Assembly: GCF_001668725.1 (NCBI RefSeq)
Contig: NZ_LZKL01000111.1
Coordinates: 62,001 to 126,000 of the forward strand
Reading direction: 5' to 3'
Source: Mycobacterium sp. E787
GTDB taxonomy: Bacteria; Actinomycetota; Actinomycetes; Mycobacteriales; Mycobacteriaceae
DNA length: 64,000 nt
The notes below the pieces were generated by a model. The model ran no database searches, was not told where the DNA came from, and was given only the letters and a program-made list of their open reading frames with translations. Each line of letters opens with the position of its first letter. Within the stretch, counting starts at the first letter, position 1. Positions 61,352-64,000 of the stretch are shown here, one piece after another. The position numbers were made by a program, and so were the translations under genes.

Positions 61352-64000
61352 CCGATCTCCAGCACCCGGAACATCCTGCCAACGCGCCAGAGGGATTTGC
61401 GGTAATCGGCTATGCAGTGCGCCTGCCGGGCGCCGCTGATGCCGACGAATTCTGGGACGTACTGCAACACGGCCGCGATGCGGTGTCTGAGGTGCCCTCC
61501 GATCGGTGGGATGTCGACGAGTTCTTCGATCCGGATCCGGATGCACCCGGGAAGATAGTGAGCCGTCGCGCGGGCTTCATCGATGACGTCACGGGGTTCG
61601 ACGCGGCGTTCTTCGGGCTGTCCAACCGGGAAACCATGCTGATCGACCCGCAGCATCGAATCCTGCTGGAGACGGCCTGGCAAGCGGTCGAGCATTCGGG
61701 AACGGCGCCGTCGTCTTTGGCGAACACCAAGACCGGCGTGTTCATGGGTCTGGGCACCCATGACTACCTGGGATTGATTTCGGAGCAGCTGAGTTACGCC
61801 GAGATCGAGGCGTACGTGGCAATTGGGACGTCGGCGGCCGCAGGGGCGGGCCGGATCAGCTACGGGCTGGGCCTGCAGGGCCCGGCGGTCACCGTCGATA
61901 CGGCGTGCAGCTCGTCGCTGGTGGCAGTCCACCAGGCGTGCCAGGCGCTGCGCTTCGGGGAATGTGACCTCGCGCTGGTCGGCGGGGTGAACGTCATCCT
62001 CAGCGCGAAGACCGCGATGACCTTCTCCCACGCGCACATGCTGGCCCCGGACGGCCGGTGCAAGACGTTCGACGCGGCCGCGGACGGCTACGTGCGCGGC
62101 GAGGGCTGCGGTGTCGTCGTGGTGAAGCGACTCAAGGACGCGATCCGCGACGGAGACCGGATTCGGGCCGTGATCCGGGGCAGCGCGGTCAACCAGGACG
62201 GCGCGTCCGGTGGCCTGACGGTGCCGAACGGCGTCGCCCAGCAACGCGTCATCAAAGAGGCGCTGCAGTGCGCCGGTGTGGCGGCCGGCGACGTCGGCTA
62301 CCTGGAGGCGCACGGAACGGGGACATCGCTGGGTGACCCGATCGAAGTCCAGGCCGCCGGTGCGGCACTCGGCGACGGGCGCGACCCCGGGCGGCCGCTG
62401 CTGATCGGGTCGGTGAAGACGAACATCGGGCATCTGGAGGCCGCCGCGGGGATCGCGGGTCTGATCAAGGTCATCCTGTCGCTCGAGCATGGGGTGTTGC
62501 CGAAGCACCTGCACTTCCAGAAGCCGTCCCCGCACATTCCCTGGGACCGGCTTCCGGTGCGGGTGGTGGACGAGGCGACGCCATGGGCATCCGATGGACG
62601 TCCCCGCATCGCCGGGATCAGTTCGTTCGGGTTCTCCGGAACCAACTCGCACGTCATCGTCCAGGAAGCGCCCGCTGTGTCGGGCCAGGTTGCGGCTCCG
62701 GTGGAGCCGTCCGACGACAGGCGCTTCAGCCTGTTGCCGCTGTCGGCGCGCACCCCGGCCGCCTTGGTGCAGCTGGCTCAGCGATACGTGAGCTGGCTGG
62801 CCGATCACCCGGAATCCTCGTTGGCCGATGTGTGCCTGACCGCAGGGGTGGGGCGCTCGCACTTCGAGCACCGGGCCGCCTTGGTCGTGAATTCGACGGA
62901 GTCCGCACGGGAGGCACTTGCCGCGCTGGCCGACGATCGGCCGGCCCCGGGCCTGGTGCGTGGGGAGTGCACCGATCGGCCAAAGACGGCGTGGTTGTTC
63001 ACGGGCCAGGGCAGCCAGTATGCCGGCATGGCGCGGGAGCTCTTCGAGACCGAGCCGGTGTTCGCCGAGACAATGACCCAGTGCGCTGCGGCGGTCGCCG
63101 ACGTTCTCGAAAGACCGCTGCTGGACGTGATTTTCGACCCCGAAGGCGACGAGGCCTTGCGGCAAACCAGTTACGCCCAGCCCGCCCTGTTCGCGGTGGA
63201 GCTGGGCCTGGCCCGGCTCTGGCAGTCCTGGGGTTTCGAACCCGACGTGGTGCTGGGCCACAGCGTCGGCCAGTACACGGCGGCCTGCGTTGCCGGCGTG
63301 TTCAGCCTCGAGGACGGAATGCTGCTGATGGCCGAGCGGGGCCGTCTGTTCGGCAGCTTGCCCGCCGGCGGGCGGATGGTCGCGGTGTTCGCCGCCGCCG
63401 AACGGGTGGAAAGCCTGACCGACGAGTTCCCGAGCCTGTCGGTTGCCGCCTACAACGGTGCCAACACCGTGCTGTCGGGACCCGTGCAGGATCTGGAACA
63501 GGCGGTGGCCCGGCTCGAAGCCGACGGCGTGCGCTGTGACTGGCTGGACACCAGCCACGCGTTCCACTCGGCCCTGCTGGATCCGGTCCTCGACGAATTC
63601 GAAGCGTACGCAAATCAGTTCGAGTTCGCTTCGCCACAACGCACATTGGTGTGCAACCGCACCGGCGCGGCCCTCCGCAGAAGTGCGAAACTCGACGCCG
63701 CCTACTGGCGCAGCCATGCGCGGCAACCGGTCGAGTTCGCCAAGAGTGTGCGCACGCTGGCCGATCTCAGGTGCACGATGCTGCTGGAGGTCGGCCCGCA
63801 GCCGGTGCTCACCGCCTCGGCGATGCGGGCATGGCCGGACCCGGCGACCGCGCCCCGGGCGATCCCGTCGTTGCGTCGAAACACCGCCGACCACCGCCAG
63901 ATCACCGAAGCCCTGGCCAACGCTTACGTCGGCGGCCACCTGCCCGACTTCGGCGGTATCCAGCGCGGATCGGCGCGCAAGGTCGACCTGCCCACCTACC
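61348..64000 (+). CDS. Type I polyketide synthase, N-terminal part (KS-AT; truncated by window)
   Basis: The frame from the ATG at 61348 stays open to the window end (884 codons visible). A ketosynthase comes first: F-A-V-I-G-Y-A-V-R-L-P-G near residue 17, D-T-A-C-S-S-S (Cys about 186), E-A-H-G-T-G-T (His about 321) and N-I-G-H-L-E (about 361). An acyltransferase follows, with F-T-G-Q-G-S-Q near 552, G-H-S-V-G-Q near 637 and H-A-F-H-S near 735, the signature of malonyl-CoA-specific domains. There is no loading module before the KS, so the starter is probably supplied in trans. It is translationally coupled to the mbtH stub. Later domains are outside the window. Confidence 0.93.
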   Translation, partial: MTDLQHPEHPANAPEGFAVIGYAVRLPGAADADEFWDVLQHGRDAVSEVPSDRWDVDEFFDPDPDAPGKIVSRRAGFIDDVTGFDAAFFGLSNRETMLIDPQHRILLETAWQAVEHSGTAPSSLANTKTGVFMGLGTHDYLGLISEQLSYAEIEAYVAIGTSAAAGAGRISYGLGLQGPAVTVDTACSSSLVAVHQACQALRFGECDLALVGGVNVILSAKTAMTFSHAHMLAPDGRCKTFDAAADGYVRGEGCGVVVVKRLKDAIRDGDRIRAVIRGSAVNQDGASGGLTVPNGVAQQRVIKEALQCAGVAAGDVGYLEAHGTGTSLGDPIEVQAAGAALGDGRDPGRPLLIGSVKTNIGHLEAAAGIAGLIKVILSLEHGVLPKHLHFQKPSPHIPWDRLPVRVVDEATPWASDGRPRIAGISSFGFSGTNSHVIVQEAPAVSGQVAAPVEPSDDRRFSLLPLSARTPAALVQLAQRYVSWLADHPESSLADVCLTAGVGRSHFEHRAALVVNSTESAREALAALADDRPAPGLVRGECTDRPKTAWLFTGQGSQYAGMARELFETEPVFAETMTQCAAAVADVLERPLLDVIFDPEGDEALRQTSYAQPALFAVELGLARLWQSWGFEPDVVLGHSVGQYTAACVAGVFSLEDGMLLMAERGRLFGSLPAGGRMVAVFAAAERVESLTDEFPSLSVAAYNGANTVLSGPVQDLEQAVARLEADGVRCDWLDTSHAFHSALLDPVLDEFEAYANQFEFASPQRTLVCNRTGAALRRSAKLDAAYWRSHARQPVEFAKSVRTLADLRCTMLLEVGPQPVLTASAMRAWPDPATAPRAIPSLRRNTADHRQITEALANAYVGGHLPDFGGIQRGSARKVDLPTY

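Noticed and set aside
61213..63939. 908-codon open frame on the minus strand
   Set aside because: It is the antisense shadow of the PKS. The plus strand has unmistakable KS and AT motifs in frame, while the minus translation is Arg/Gln/His-rich without any domain.
1..64000. CRISPR array, tRNA/rRNA genes, intact insertion sequences
   Set aside because: No regularly spaced repeats, tRNA-like cloverleafs or transposase reading frames were recognised on reading through. The repeated sequence here is explained by gene paralogues.

Overview
The window looks like part of a cell-envelope glycolipid locus of a non-tuberculous Mycobacterium, probably a slow grower. The DNA is GC-rich, there are three PE-family genes, and a mmpS-mmpL-mmpL transporter operon, a Gap-family membrane protein and a drrABC-type ABC exporter are present. 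Together with many sugar-tailoring enzymes this matches the gene content of glycopeptidolipid (GPL) loci, although no peptide synthetase gene lies in the window. The species cannot be fixed from the sequence alone.

Layout. 0-1.6 kb: three tandem PE genes, the first cut by the window edge. 1.6-8.0 kb (minus strand): mmpS, mmpL4a and mmpL4b, with a decayed second mmpS squeezed between the two mmpL genes. 8.3-16 kb: a broken MFS exporter, a condensation-type acyltransferase, a sulfotransferase-like protein, two Rtf/Gtf-type glycosyltransferases, Gap and an alpha/beta hydrolase. 16-22 kb: the first Gfo/Idh + GMC oxidoreductase pair, a TylF-type methyltransferase, a second Gfo/Idh gene and glycosyltransferase 3. 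22.4-24.9 kb: drrABC. 25-35 kb: a mosaic with two AT-richer stretches, carrying an unusual glycosyltransferase, methyltransferases, GMC 2, glycosyltransferase 4 and a GT4-family glycosyltransferase. 35-38 kb: a third Gfo/Idh and GMC set. 38-61 kb: four OafA-like acyltransferases with SGNH domains, a nucleotide-sugar dehydrogenase plus decarboxylase/epimerase pair, Rmt-like and Fmt-like methyltransferases, a probable dTDP-rhamnose 4-epimerase (6-deoxytalose route), a second condensation-type acyltransferase, two more methyltransferases and glycosyltransferases 5-7. 61.26 kb to the end: a 30-codon remnant of mbtH translationally coupled to a large type I PKS that runs off the window.

How it fits together (inference). 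The PKS would build or extend the acyl part. The sugar-nucleotide enzymes would supply uronic acid/pentose and 6-deoxytalose donors. Seven paralogous GT1-type enzymes plus other glycosyltransferases would assemble the glycan, and methyltransferases, acyltransferases and the GMC and Gfo/Idh oxidoreductases would decorate it. MmpS/MmpL, Gap and DrrABC would move the lipid outward.

The most striking signals are four. (1) The mbtH stub fused by an ATGA overlap to a PKS, where GPL loci have mbtH followed by a peptide synthetase. (2) Three GMC oxidoreductases that carry a conserved five-cysteine motif suggestive of an iron-sulfur cluster. (3) Expanded gene families in which most copies keep their own promoter at an almost fixed distance. 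(4) Divergence of the donor-binding 'DQ' motif among the glycosyltransferases.
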